From positions 61,370-125,369 of the forward strand of contig MSHC01000023.1 in assembly GCA_001940995.1 (NCBI GenBank): 64,000 nucleotides of DNA. Direction: 5' to 3'. The position numbers and the translations under genes were made by a program. This DNA is from Ruminococcus sp. Phil15 (GTDB lineage: Bacteria > Bacillota > Clostridia > Oscillospirales > Ruminococcaceae). Below the pieces are notes generated by a model. The model saw nothing but the letters and a program-made list of their open reading frames with translations, was not told the origin of the DNA and searched no databases. Below are positions 35,986-44,753 of the stretch, piece by piece. Position 1 is the first letter of the stretch; each line of letters starts with the position of its first letter.

Positions 35986-36510
35986 TTAAGCCTTTGCGAC
36001 CTGATGGATAGGGAGAGTAACGAGAGTTTCTCTGCCGAACATTGAAACTGTAACGTCAACGGTCTGAGCCTCAAGGTTGATCTTCTGAACAATTCCGGAG
36101 AAGCCCTCGAACGAGCCGCCCGTAACGGAAATTTCCTCGCCCTCCTTGAAGTTTACGCTTACTTCAACTCTGTGAGCTTCAACTCCGAGTGCGGCGATTT
36201 CCTTGTCTGTCAGAGGAACGGGCTTTGATCCCGGTCCTACAAATCCCGTAACGCCTCTTGTGTTTCTGACGATGTACCATGTATCGTCCGTCATAACCAT
36301 TTTAACGAGAACGTAGCTTGGGAAAAGCTTTCTTTCTGCCTCGGTAGTCTTGTTATCCTTTACCTCGGTAACAAGCTCGGTAGGCACCATTACTTCAGGA
36401 ATAAGATCCTGAATATTACGGTTTTCAACTACTTTTTTGATGTTCTCGGATACCTTGTTTTCGTATCCCGAGTATGTGTGAATAACATACCATTTTGCCT
36501 GTTCTGCCAT
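35986..36510 (-). CDS. nusG: Transcription elongation factor NusG
   Basis: 174 residues from the ATG at 36510 (MAEQAKWYVIHTYSGYENKV), with GGAG upstream. The NGN domain includes FPSYVLVKMVMTDDTWYIVRNTRGVTGFVG; the C-terminal KOW domain includes FKEGEEISVTGGSFEGFSGIV. It couples transcription pausing and translation. Order secE-nusG-rplK-rplA is the standard bacterial one. Confidence 0.98.
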   Translation of the reverse strand: MAEQAKWYVIHTYSGYENKVSENIKKVVENRNIQDLIPEVMVPTELVTEVKDNKTTEAERKLFPSYVLVKMVMTDDTWYIVRNTRGVTGFVGPGSKPVPLTDKEIAALGVEAHRVEVSVNFKEGEEISVTGGSFEGFSGIVQKINLEAQTVDVTVSMFGRETLVTLPIHQVAKA

Positions 36511-36605
36511 TCTTACATTCGCTCCGTACACCTTTGTGTGACGGGCACTCCTTCCTCAAAAAATGCGCCATAGCTGCGGCGAAAACCGCTTTGTCCGGTT
36601 CTTGT

Positions 36606-36851
36606 TTAAGCGCCGAGACCCACTAAGACTGTAAACAGCCAGCCGAGTCCCCAATCGACGCCCGCAAGGAAAAGACCGGTTACGCACATTGTAGCAATAA
36701 CGACACCGGTATTGTTAGCAACCTGCTTCTTGGTAGGCCAGGTAACCTTTTTAAGCTCGCTCTTCAGATCTCTGAAGTACTTACGGATACCGCCCTGTTT
36801 CTTTGCTTCAGGCTTTACTTTAGCCTTAGCGTTTTCGTTTGTTTTACCCAT
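36606..36851 (-). CDS. secE: Preprotein translocase subunit SecE
   Basis: 81 residues. One C-terminal membrane helix (about 50-75) after the conserved amphipathic segment YFRDLKSELKKVTWPTKKQV. It is an essential part of the SecYEG channel. It lies 18 bases after rpmG and upstream of nusG. Confidence 0.97.
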   Translation of the reverse strand: MGKTNENAKAKVKPEAKKQGGIRKYFRDLKSELKKVTWPTKKQVANNTGVVIATMCVTGLFLAGVDWGLGWLFTVLVGLGA

Positions 36852-36869
36852 AACGCTTACCCCCGGAAA

Positions 36870-37019
36870 TTACTTGGTTTCCTTGTGAAGAGTATGCTTC
36901 TTACAGAACTTGCAGTACTTGTTCATTTCAAGTCTGTCAGGGTCATTCTTCTTGTTCTTCTTTGTGTTGTAATTTCTTTGCTTGCATTCCGTGCATGCCA
37001 GTGTAATTTTAACTCTCAT
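36870..37019 (-). CDS. rpmG: Ribosomal protein L33
   Basis: 49 residues from the ATG at 37019, preceded by [29 protein letters not shown]...[16 protein letters not shown] shows the four zinc-binding Cys of the C+ form. It is first in the rpmG-secE-nusG-rplK-rplA unit. Confidence 0.98.
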   Translation of the reverse strand: MRVKITLACTECKQRNYNTKKNKKNDPDRLEMNKYCKFCKKHTLHKETK

Positions 37020-37190
37020 ATTCGGCACCTCCTGACGAAAATTATGCTCCATAAGAACGGATAGAGCATTGTCTGCCTCCCTCATACGACCGTGTGTCGC
37101 ACTCCGACAGTATTATCGGATTCTGAGGTTATTTTAGTTATGTGCCGCAAAAATAGGCACAAAAAATAGACCTCATAAAGAGGTATAACA

Positions 37191-37219
37191 ATTATACCGC
37201 ATATTAAACCGCTTGTCAA
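37191..37219 (-). promoter_or_regulatory. Promoter of rpmG-secE-nusG-rplKA
   Basis: Minus strand TTGACA (37214-37219), 17-bp spacer, TATAAT (37191-37196): perfect consensus. About 165 bases of leader follow before rpmG; I see no gene in it. Confidence 0.92.
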
Positions 37220-37334
37220 GGCTTTTTGCAAGATTTAGGAAATTTGTTAATAGGAAACATAAAAACAAAGCGTGATTTGTGATTTTGACGTGCAAAGACG
37301 GATAAAACGGCGTCACAGCCTTTTTCCGGCAGGC

Positions 37335-37372
37335 AAAAAGAAAAGCGGAAGCGGTAATAAGACCGCCTCCGC
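37335..37372 (-). terminator. Terminator of M23-family gene
   Basis: Minus strand GCGGAGGCGGT pairs with ACCGCTTCCGC (37345-37372), followed by TTTTCTTTTT. Confidence 0.83.
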
Positions 37373-37380
37373 CGAAGATT

Positions 37381-38067
37381 TTACTTGTGCGAGTTTGGGG
37401 CAATGAAGTGTACAGGGTCTACCCATTCGCCGTTTCGTTTAAGTGCGAAATGAATGTGCGGCGGCATGGAAAGCTCTGCCGAGGCGGTGCTTGCCGCCTT
37501 GCCGATGATATCGCCTGAGTCCACCTCGTCGCCGACTGAAACCGCTAAATTCTTGTCAAGTCCGTAGTAGTGGCTGACAACCGAATTTTTGTGGTCAACT
37601 GAAACGCAGTAGCCCCAGAGCGGGTCCTCCCATACCTTGTCCACGACGCCCTTTGTCATAGCCACAACATTACAGCCGTTTTCGCAGGCAATGTCGATGC
37701 CGTTATGCGTCTGCCATACGCCGAGAGTTTCCGAGTACACAAGCTCGCCGTCGGAAAACTCCGTGATGATTTCACCGTCCGTCGGGAATACCCTCGGCTG
37801 TGCGTCAACGATAGCCTGAAGCTCCGACGAGAGGCTGTCGTCCTTCAGAACTCCGCCCTGATTTACCCCTGCGTTCTCGGCGCTGCTGTAGTCCGGAATG
37901 CTTGAGGATTCGCCCCTGAGTGTGCTGTTTAAGCTGTCAACCGTCTTGTTGTAAGCAAAAACGCCGACCCCTCCGATTGCCAAAATGCCTGCGGTAAGAG
38001 CAAGAAACGTACCCTTGCCCTTTAAAAATGTCCCTGCCTTCAAAAGCGCTGATTTAAATTCAATCAT
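37381..38067 (-). CDS. M23-family (LytM) protein, SpoIIQ-like
   Basis: 228 residues from the ATG at 38067, placed after GGAGGAAC; an upstream ATG at 38082 is less well placed. One N-terminal membrane helix (about 18-40), a linker, then a LytM domain with THNGIDIAC (metal His and Asp) and MPPHIHFALKRNG. The layout (short cytoplasmic start, single helix, extracellular LytM) resembles SpoIIQ, the forespore engulfment protein, and sigK is nearby; a plain M23 endopeptidase is the alternative. Confidence 0.82.
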   Translation of the reverse strand: MIEFKSALLKAGTFLKGKGTFLALTAGILAIGGVGVFAYNKTVDSLNSTLRGESSSIPDYSSAENAGVNQGGVLKDDSLSSELQAIVDAQPRVFPTDGEIITEFSDGELVYSETLGVWQTHNGIDIACENGCNVVAMTKGVVDKVWEDPLWGYCVSVDHKNSVVSHYYGLDKNLAVSVGDEVDSGDIIGKAASTASAELSMPPHIHFALKRNGEWVDPVHFIAPNSHK

Positions 38068-38225
38068 TTTTTGTTCCTCCATTTTTATGACGCTCAGATT
38101 TTCAAAGCATGATCTGCTTTTCGGCAACACCACACAAATGCCGTATTCGGCTTTGTACGCCGTTGCCTTTCAAAAATAGCATTGCCATAAACATAGAAAA
38201 TATTCAGATATTTTTGGAAACAAAA

Positions 38226-38258
38226 AAGCTCCCGTATTTTCATACGGGAGCGAACTGA
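38226..38258 (-). terminator. Terminator of secreted-protein gene
   Basis: Minus strand GCTCCCGTAT-loop-ATACGGGAGC followed by TTTTTTG. Confidence 0.88.
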
Positions 38259-38265
38259 TTTACCG

Positions 38266-39243
38266 TTAATAGTATCTGTTCCTGAGCTTGATAAATACGA
38301 ATGCGCCGATTCCGATAACCACAACTGCCGCAACAACGGCGATTATAATAATCGTACCCTTGCCGCCTTCGCCTGCTTCCTCTGCAATGGATTCCGAAGC
38401 TACCGAGTCAGCCTGTACAGTGTTGCCTACTTCGATGATGTTTTCTGTGTTGTCAACAGAAGCGGAAGCGTTGTAGCCGTCAACATTCTTGACGTAGAGG
38501 TCGTTTCCGTCAGCGTCCTTGAGAGGGGTCTTGATTGTAAGGTTGTCGATGTAGAGCGCAGTGCCGGTGTAAGAGTCGATGAGAGGGAAGTTTATGTTGA
38601 TTACGTTTGAGTTTCCTCTCTTGTCGCCGTCAGGCTCTAATACTGTGAGAATACCGTCTCTGAAGCCTTTTGCTTCTAGTACGGAATACTGAACGGTTCT
38701 TGAAGAGTTTACATCGCCCTCAGTGTTTTCCATATCTGCGGCATTGATGTTGATTTCGTTGTTGTTGAGGATTCCGAGAGCGCCCTCTGCGGTTAAGTCC
38801 CTTGTGATCGACGGATGAAATTTAACCACCATAGTGATAGTACAGCCGTTAAAGTTTTCAAGGCCGAAATCCTCAGCCCTTATCTGCAAGCCCATACTAA
38901 GGTCGTAAACATAGTTTTCGTCCGTTTCGGTAACGCTTCTTACCTTATCGTTAGCAACCTTGACTTCAAGACAGCCGCCCTGATATCTTACTTTTGTCTG
39001 AGTCGAGATTGTTATTCCGGCTTCGTTTACGCCGTCCTCAGAAACGGATATGTAGTCAAGGCAATTCTTTTTATCAAACGAAAGAGTAGGCTCTTTGTTT
39101 CCGTCGGGATAAGCCACGAGCATAGTCTCATCTTCCGGCTTTACAAATGTAGTTTCGCCCTCTGCCATAGCCATAGGCGCCGTCATAGTTGCAGCGAAAG
39201 CCATTGCAAGGACAAAAGAAATAATCTTTTTCATAGACTTCAT
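38266..39243 (-). CDS. Secreted, C-terminally membrane-anchored protein of unknown function
   Basis: 325 residues; AAGGGGAA precedes the ATG. A Sec signal peptide (FVLAMAFAATMTAPMAMA, cleaved about residue 27) is followed by a beta-rich extracellular part of about 230 residues with no family I recognise, an acidic linker, and a C-terminal helix (about 297-318) with basic end KLRNRYY, the pattern of a cell-surface anchored protein. Single-gene unit with its own promoter and terminator, next to sigK. Confidence 0.8.
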   Translation of the reverse strand: MKSMKKIISFVLAMAFAATMTAPMAMAEGETTFVKPEDETMLVAYPDGNKEPTLSFDKKNCLDYISVSEDGVNEAGITISTQTKVRYQGGCLEVKVANDKVRSVTETDENYVYDLSMGLQIRAEDFGLENFNGCTITMVVKFHPSITRDLTAEGALGILNNNEININAADMENTEGDVNSSRTVQYSVLEAKGFRDGILTVLEPDGDKRGNSNVININFPLIDSYTGTALYIDNLTIKTPLKDADGNDLYVKNVDGYNASASVDNTENIIEVGNTVQADSVASESIAEEAGEGGKGTIIIIAVVAAVVVIGIGAFVFIKLRNRYY

Positions 39244-39342
39244 AAAACATTCCCCTTTGCGTTATTATTTCCCTTAGGTAAACGAATACATGACGTAAAA
39301 ATCAAATCGGGTTGCAAACATCCAGTTTACCTTGTACCATAT

Positions 39343-39371
39343 ATTTTACACTATGATATTTTATTTGTCAA
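39343..39371 (-). promoter_or_regulatory. Promoter of secreted-protein gene
   Basis: Minus strand TTGACA (39366-39371), 17-bp spacer, TAAAAT (39343-39348). Confidence 0.83.
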
Positions 39372-39439
39372 GGCAAATTGTCGTATGATGTAACGCTTTT
39401 TTTAACTTTTGCCGTCATGGAGCGAGCGGCGGACAGAAA

Positions 39440-40126
39440 CTATATTCCGTAAGGTTCACGAAGCTTTTCTATCGCACGTTTTTCTATTCTGGAAACATAC
39501 GAGCGTGAGATTTTAAGCTTTGACGACACTTCACGCTGAGTAAGCGGCATATTTCCGAAAAGTCCGTATCTTAGCGATATTATTTCCTTTTCACGGTCGT
39601 CGAGCAGCCTGTCGATGTACTTGTAAAGCTTCTCTGAGTTTATCTTCAGGTCAACTTCGTTTGGGACGTCTGTGGAGTCTGCAATAACGTCTGCAAGGCT
39701 AAGAGAATTACCGTCCTTGTCCGTGTCAAGAGTTTCCCCGAAGAACACCTCGCCCGATGTCTTTCTTAAGCTGCGGAAATGCATAAGTATCTCGTTTTCA
39801 ACGCATCTGCTTCCGTATGTCGCAAAACGTGTGCCCTTTGTGTAGTCAAAGGTAGAAACCGCCTTGATAAGACCGATAGTCCCTATCGAGATGAGATCCT
39901 CCGTGTCTGCGCCCGATGCGTAGTATTTCTTTATAATGTGTGCAACAAGCCTCAGATTGTGGCTGATGAGCTTTTCCTTTGCAGACTTGTCGCCCTGCGA
40001 TAAAAGCTCAAAGCATTCCCGTTCCTCTTTTGCGCCTAGCGGCTTCGGGAAAGCGCCCGTGCCCTCAAAGTGCAGTGCGAAGCACAGCAGGTTTTCCGCA
40101 AACAGCCTAAGGATAAGGTCAAGCAT
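39440..40126 (-). CDS. sigK: RNA polymerase sporulation sigma factor SigK
   Basis: 228 residues from the ATG at 40126, preceded by AGGGAGGAA. It begins MLDLILRLFAENLLCFALHF, a SigK-type pro-sequence, then region 2 (ISHNLRLVAHIIKKYY...DLISIGTIGLIKAVSTFDYTKGTRFATYGSRCVENEILMHF) and region 4 (PLTQREVSSKLKISRSYVSRIEKRAIEKLR). SigK is the late mother-cell sporulation sigma factor. The gene is uninterrupted (no skin-type element). It indicates a sporulation-capable or recently sporulating lineage. Confidence 0.95.
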   Translation of the reverse strand: MLDLILRLFAENLLCFALHFEGTGAFPKPLGAKEERECFELLSQGDKSAKEKLISHNLRLVAHIIKKYYASGADTEDLISIGTIGLIKAVSTFDYTKGTRFATYGSRCVENEILMHFRSLRKTSGEVFFGETLDTDKDGNSLSLADVIADSTDVPNEVDLKINSEKLYKYIDRLLDDREKEIISLRYGLFGNMPLTQREVSSKLKISRSYVSRIEKRAIEKLREPYGI

Positions 40127-40245
40127 AAAAAATTCCTCCCTTTCTTTTCGTATAAGTATATGAAAGAGAGGGCTTTTCCTATTCAACGTTTGGCGTGTCA
40201 TTTGATATTGATTGCGTTGGAGAAAAAGCAGAGGTAATACTGAAA

Positions 40246-40298
40246 TAAAAAAACGACCTCCATTAGTTAGATTTTTGTCTGACTTTTGGGGGTCGGTT
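40246..40298 (-). terminator. Terminator of zinc-ribbon membrane protein gene
   Basis: Minus strand CGACCCCCA pairs with TGGAGGTCG (one mismatch), with an inner stem AGT...ACT and a TTTTTTT run. Confidence 0.75.
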
Positions 40299-40326
40299 AA
40301 TTCGGAGCAGGCTGATATTTCGGTTT

Positions 40327-40863
40327 TTAATGTACGCCGCCTGCTATTGTAATGCCGAACGATGCAATGTACAGTAAAATTATAATGCCGCCGACAGTAA
40401 TGCCGATTTTGCCAAGCCGCTTTATGGATTTAGCGGAGTCCTGAATTTCCTTGTTCGCAGGGCATAGTTTCGCAGCGTCGCCCGCATACTTGATTGCAAG
40501 CACGGAAAATATGAAAAGATGGCTGAAGATAACTCCCAGGATAGCAAAGACCTTTGCGCTGGAAAGCTTTGACCGTGCCGTATCTTCGGCATAGAATTGC
40601 CGATTTGCGTAAGGATTACGATAGCCTCCGAAGTTCTGCGTCTGGTACGGATTAGAGTAATTGCTCTGATTTGGGTTCTGATAAGGATTTCTGTACGCAT
40701 TATTATAATCCGTATTAACGTTGGGACGATACTGATTATCAGCATTTCCGTATCCAAAATTATCCTCATGCGAGCCTTTGCCGTCCAGCGGATTTCCGCA
40801 GTATTGACATATCGTGTCAGAGATGTTTTCTATCTCCGCACCGCAAAAATCACATCTTGCCAT
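40327..40863 (-). CDS. Zinc-ribbon membrane protein with Asn/Tyr-rich linker
   Basis: 178 residues. An N-terminal zinc ribbon (CDFCGAEI...CQYCGNPL) is followed by an Asn/Tyr/Pro/Gln-rich low-complexity stretch (about 35-92; YQNPNQSNYSNPYQ) and two membrane helices (about 105-125 and 153-175) like DUF4190-type proteins. Function unknown. GGAAGTGAT lies upstream of the ATG. Confidence 0.75.
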   Translation of the reverse strand: MARCDFCGAEIENISDTICQYCGNPLDGKGSHEDNFGYGNADNQYRPNVNTDYNNAYRNPYQNPNQSNYSNPYQTQNFGGYRNPYANRQFYAEDTARSKLSSAKVFAILGVIFSHLFIFSVLAIKYAGDAAKLCPANKEIQDSAKSIKRLGKIGITVGGIIILLYIASFGITIAGGVH

Positions 40864-40904
40864 AATAAATCACTTCCTGTATAATATGAGTGTCGCTCTC
40901 TCTC

Positions 40905-41024
40905 ATTATACCATAAAATCGAAGATTTATGGTATAATAGTCCGAAACGCAGGGAGCAAATCAAAGGATTTGCGTATCTGCGAGGACATTAAAATATAAT
41001 AAACACTTTGTGTTTATTATACCA
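40905..41024. repeat. Three-hairpin intergenic element
   Basis: Three adjacent inverted repeats: 40905-40917/40926-40938 (ATTATACCATAAA arms); a nested stem 40940-40987 (GTCC, CGCAG and GCAAATC paired in turn with GATTTGC, CTGCG and GGAC); and a 25-base palindrome at 40996-41020. The sequence ATTATACCATA recurs at both ends. It could be a mobile palindromic unit or a structured RNA. Confidence 0.65.
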
Positions 41025-41072
41025 TAGCGGGGGATTAATGTCAAACAGCTTTTTAGCGAGAAATATTTGCAG

Positions 41073-41101
41073 TTGATTTTTTCTGCCAAAAGATATATAA
41101 T
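41073..41101 (+). promoter_or_regulatory. Promoter of metG
   Basis: TTGATT (41073-41078), 17-bp spacer, TATAAT (41096-41101). No T-box is visible in the 50-base leader. Confidence 0.82.
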
Positions 41102-41154
41102 AGATATATCTACCATCTTAAATGGTAAAAATAATCTAAGGAGGACATAAGCTT

Positions 41155-43101
41155 ATGCCTAAGACACCGTATTACATTACTACGGCAATTGCCTATGCTT
41201 CAAAGAAGCCGCACATAGGCAACACCTACGAGGTCGTTTTCACAGACGCCGTTGCGAGGTTTAAGCGAATGCTTGGCTATGACGTTTTCTTTCTTACAGG
41301 CACAGACGAGCACGGTCTTAAAATAGAGGAGCTTGCAAAGTCCGAGGGCATCTCCCCGAAACAGCACGTTGACAAGGTTGCAGATGAAATAAAAGGAATC
41401 TGCAAGATAATGAATATATCCTACGACGGATTTATCAGAACTACAGACGAACAGCACGAAAAGGTAGTGCAGAAGATATTCACAAAGCTCTATGAGCAGG
41501 GGGATATATATAAAGGCTCCTATGAGGGACTCTACTGTACGCCGTGCGAAAGCTTCTGGTCAGCTTCACAGCTAAAGGACGGAAAATGCCCCGACTGCGG
41601 CAGAGAAGTAACAAAAGCTAACGAGGAGGCATACTTCCTAAAGCTCTCAAAGTATCAGAAGTGGCTCGAGGACTATATCGAGGAGCACCCCGACTTCATC
41701 GTGCCTGAGAGCCGAAAAAAGGAAATGCTCAACAACTTCATAAAGCCGGGACTCCAGGACCTTTGCGTTTCACGTACAACCTTTACCTGGTCGATCCCCG
41801 TAACATTTGACCCTAAGCACGTTATATATGTGTGGATAGACGCTCTCTCAAACTATATCACAGCCATGGGCTATGACCCGGATGGCTCGTCCGAGCAGTT
41901 TGAGAAGTATTGGCCATGCGACTGCCACGTTATCGGCAAGGATATAATGAGGTTCCATTCTATCTATTGGCCGATTATGCTCCACGCATTGGGACTTCCT
42001 ATGCCGAAACAGCTCTTCGGACATAACTGGATCTTGTTCGGAGAGGACAAGATGAGCAAGTCAAAGGGCAACGTTATCTATGCAAACGACGTGGTTGACG
42101 CATTCGGAGTTGACGGAGCAAGATACTACCTGCTTAGCGAAATGCCGCTTAACTCAGACGGCTCTATCACATACGAGTCGCTTATCGAAAAATATAACAC
42201 GGACCTCGCAAATACTTTAGGCAACCTCGTGAACAGAACGGTCGCTATGACAAAGAAGTATTTCGGCGGTAAAATTATGCCGAATAACTGCAAGGAAAGC
42301 ATAGACGACGAGCTTGTGCAAAAGGCTCTCGAAACGCCTAAGATTGTTGAAAAGCTTATGAACGAGTACAGAATGGCAGACGCAACGGACGCCGTTATGA
42401 GCCTCGCAAGACGAGCCAACAAGTATATCGACGAAACAGCGCCTTGGGTTCTTGCAAAGGATGAGGCTTCTAAGGACAGGCTCGGCGCCGTGCTGTATAA
42501 TCTCCTCGAAACAATCAGATTTTTGGGCGTTGTCCTTACTCCGTTTATGCCTGAAACAGCAGAAAAGATTTTTGCGGAAATCGGTACAAAACAAACCTCG
42601 TGGGACAGCCTTGAAAGCTTCGGCGCATTAGAAGCAGGCAGCGAGGTGGGCGAGCCTGTTCCGCTGTTTGCAAGAATAGACCCCGAGAAGTTTATCGAAG
42701 AAGCTAACGCTAAAATGGCGGCGCAGGCAAAAGCGGCTGAAGCAGAGCAGCAGCCTGAGGCAGAGCCGCAGCTCCCCGAGATTACCATAGACGATTTCTT
42801 CAAGTGCGATTTAAGAGTAGCGAAGGTCGTTTCCTGCGAAAAGGTAAAGAAGTCCAAAAAGCTCCTCTGTTTGCAGCTCGACGACGGTATGGGCGGCAGA
42901 CAGGTCGTTTCAGGCATCGCCCAGTGGTATGCCCCCGATGACCTCGTCGGCAAAAAAGTCGTGATTGTCGCAAATCTAAAGCCCGTAACGCTCTGCGGAG
43001 TAGAGTCAAACGGTATGATTTGTGCCGCAGATACACCCGACGGCGGCGCAAGAGTAATATTCCCCGACAGCGACCTGCCCTGCGGTTCAAAAATCCATTA
43101 A
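41155..43101 (+). CDS. metG: Methionyl-tRNA synthetase
   Basis: 648 residues, AAGGAGG upstream. Class I synthetase: HIGH motif in KKPHIGNTYE, zinc knuckle CTPCE...CPDCG, KMSKS loop in EDKMSKSKGN. An anticodon-binding helical domain is followed by an Ala/Gln/Glu linker and a C-terminal EMAP/Trbp111-type tRNA-binding domain (IDDFFKCDLRVAKVVSCE...). It charges tRNA-Met for initiation and elongation. tRNA-Arg follows closely. Confidence 0.98.
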   Translation: MPKTPYYITTAIAYASKKPHIGNTYEVVFTDAVARFKRMLGYDVFFLTGTDEHGLKIEELAKSEGISPKQHVDKVADEIKGICKIMNISYDGFIRTTDEQHEKVVQKIFTKLYEQGDIYKGSYEGLYCTPCESFWSASQLKDGKCPDCGREVTKANEEAYFLKLSKYQKWLEDYIEEHPDFIVPESRKKEMLNNFIKPGLQDLCVSRTTFTWSIPVTFDPKHVIYVWIDALSNYITAMGYDPDGSSEQFEKYWPCDCHVIGKDIMRFHSIYWPIMLHALGLPMPKQLFGHNWILFGEDKMSKSKGNVIYANDVVDAFGVDGARYYLLSEMPLNSDGSITYESLIEKYNTDLANTLGNLVNRTVAMTKKYFGGKIMPNNCKESIDDELVQKALETPKIVEKLMNEYRMADATDAVMSLARRANKYIDETAPWVLAKDEASKDRLGAVLYNLLETIRFLGVVLTPFMPETAEKIFAEIGTKQTSWDSLESFGALEAGSEVGEPVPLFARIDPEKFIEEANAKMAAQAKAAEAEQQPEAEPQLPEITIDDFFKCDLRVAKVVSCEKVKKSKKLLCLQLDDGMGGRQVVSGIAQWYAPDDLVGKKVVIVANLKPVTLCGVESNGMICAADTPDGGARVIFPDSDLPCGSKIH

Positions 43102-43145
43102 TAAAAACACAGCGGTACAGAAAAAAACACTGTACCGCCGGCTAT

Positions 43146-43222
43146 GCGCTTGTAGCTCAGTTGGATAGAGCGTCAGACTCCGACTCTGAAGGCCGCAGGT
43201 TCGACTCCTGTCAGGCGCACCA
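43146..43222 (+). tRNA. tRNA-Arg (anticodon CCG)
   Basis: Cloverleaf: acceptor GCGCTTG/CAGGCGC, D arm GCTCAGTTGGATAGAGC, anticodon stem TCAGA/TCTGA with loop CTCCGAC (anticodon CCG), T arm with TTCGACT, and encoded ACCA end. A terminator follows. Confidence 0.96.
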
Positions 43223-43229
43223 CCGAATT

Positions 43230-43264
43230 TCAATCGCCCCATAAAAATGTGGGGCGGTTTTTTA
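43230..43264 (+). terminator. Terminator of tRNA-Arg
   Basis: ATCGCCCCA pairs with TGGGGCGGT, then TTTTTT. Confidence 0.87.
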
Positions 43265-43308
43265 TACGGAATTTGCGCCAAAACGATTTATACAGCGGAC
43301 AATACCGC

Positions 43309-43337
43309 TTGACTATTTCATACCGTAGTGATATAAT
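43309..43337 (+). promoter_or_regulatory. Promoter of trkA-trkH
   Basis: TTGACT (43309-43314), 17-bp spacer, TATAAT (43332-43337). Confidence 0.87.
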
Positions 43338-43378
43338 TGTCTTGATTATAGCCGGTATTTTTGAAAGGAAAGCTGAAA

Positions 43379-44737
43379 ATGAAAATTGTAATTATCGGAA
43401 GCGGTAAGGTCGGGAGCAACCTCTCACAGCTTCTCTCAAACGAGGGGCACGATATTACCGTAATCGACAAAAGCGCCGACGCACTAAAAAAAGTATCCGA
43501 TTACCAGGACGTTATGTGCATAGAAGGCAACGGCGCAACAGCCTCAGTCCAGCTTGAGGCGTCTGTCAATAAGGCGGGACTTTTGGTCGCTACAACGCCC
43601 GACGACGAAACAAATATGCTCTCCTGCCTGATTGCAAAGAGATTAGGCGCACAGAAAACAATTTCCAGAGTAAGAGATCCCGAATATTACGGCCAGATCG
43701 ACCTTATCCGTGAGGACTTGGGACTCTCTATGATTATCAATCCCGAGAGAATGGCGGCGGACGAAATATTCAGGGTTCTCGTTTTCTCCTCCGCATCAAG
43801 AGTCGAGGTCTTTGCTAAGGGCAAGCTTGAGCTTGTCGAGTATATAATCCCCGAAAGCTCGCCGTTCTGCGGACTGAACCTTGCACAGATTTATAATAAT
43901 ACAAAAACCCAGGTGCTTGTCTGCGCCGTACAGCGCGGCAACGAAACCTATATCCCAAGCGGCCTTTTTACAATAGAAGCAGGGGACAGGCTGAGCATCG
44001 CTTCCACACATAAGGACCTCGAAAAGTTCTTCAGATTTGCAGGCTCCCGTAAGGATAAGATCAAGACGGTTATGATTGTCGGCGGCGGCAGGATATCCTA
44101 TTACCTCGCAAAACAACTCGTGTCGCTCGGTATGAGAGTAAAGATTATCGACAACGACTATGAGCGATGTACGGAATTTGCCGAAAACCTCGATAAGGTT
44201 ACCGTGATACACGGCGACGGAACCGACCAGGAATTGCTTCTCGAGGAGGGACTGCGTGAAGCGGATGCCTTCGTTGCCCTCACGGGCATCGACGAGGTAA
44301 ATATAATTATGGCGCTCTTTGCAAAGAAAAATTCCGATGCAAAGGTCGTTACAAAAATAAACAGGGAAAGCTACGTTGACCTTACCTCCCAGCTCGGACT
44401 CGACAGCGTTATCTCGCCAAAGTATGTTACAACAAATAATATCATAAGCTACGTCCGTTCGCTCGGGAACGTCGCTTCAAGCGATATAGAATCTCTCTAC
44501 CACGTCGTAGGAGATAAGGTAGAGGCAATCGAATTTCGGGTAAAGGAAAATATCCCCGAGCTTGTTTCTGTGCCGCTTAAAAATCTCTCGCTTAAAAAGG
44601 ATATACTTATCTGCGCAATTATCAGAAAGAGAAACGTCATTATCCCCGGCGGTAACGACTGTATAGAGGAGGGCGACTCTGTCGTGGTGGTTTCTAAGGA
44701 CTATCACTTCTCCGACATCAAGGATATCCTTGAATAA
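43379..44737 (+). CDS. trkA: Trk potassium uptake regulatory protein TrkA
   Basis: 452 residues from the ATG at 43379 (MKIVIIGSGKVGSNLSQLL), with AAAGGAAAG upstream. Two RCK units, each with an NAD-binding N domain (IGSGKVG; VGGGRIS) and a C domain, the usual 450-residue TrkA layout. It binds NAD/ATP and gates the partner channel TrkH, encoded 16 bases downstream. Confidence 0.96.
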   Translation: MKIVIIGSGKVGSNLSQLLSNEGHDITVIDKSADALKKVSDYQDVMCIEGNGATASVQLEASVNKAGLLVATTPDDETNMLSCLIAKRLGAQKTISRVRDPEYYGQIDLIREDLGLSMIINPERMAADEIFRVLVFSSASRVEVFAKGKLELVEYIIPESSPFCGLNLAQIYNNTKTQVLVCAVQRGNETYIPSGLFTIEAGDRLSIASTHKDLEKFFRFAGSRKDKIKTVMIVGGGRISYYLAKQLVSLGMRVKIIDNDYERCTEFAENLDKVTVIHGDGTDQELLLEEGLREADAFVALTGIDEVNIIMALFAKKNSDAKVVTKINRESYVDLTSQLGLDSVISPKYVTTNNIISYVRSLGNVASSDIESLYHVVGDKVEAIEFRVKENIPELVSVPLKNLSLKKDILICAIIRKRNVIIPGGNDCIEEGDSVVVVSKDYHFSDIKDILE

Positions 44738-44753
44738 ACGGGAGTAACGCATT

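Noticed and set aside
39436..40126. skin-type element or excision in sigK
   Set aside because: The sigK frame is continuous through regions 2 and 4, so no intervening element is present.
41040..41154. T-box leader before metG
   Set aside because: The leader is only about 50 bases and shows no T-box sequence or antiterminator.
42126..42953. 275-codon open frame opposite metG
   Set aside because: Ser/Leu/Phe-rich shadow of the synthetase gene without a start signal.
43108..43140. Hairpin after metG (GCGGTACAG arms) as a plus-strand terminator
   Set aside because: The stem is good but no T run follows on the plus strand; metG may be read through into tRNA-Arg and end at the 43230 terminator.
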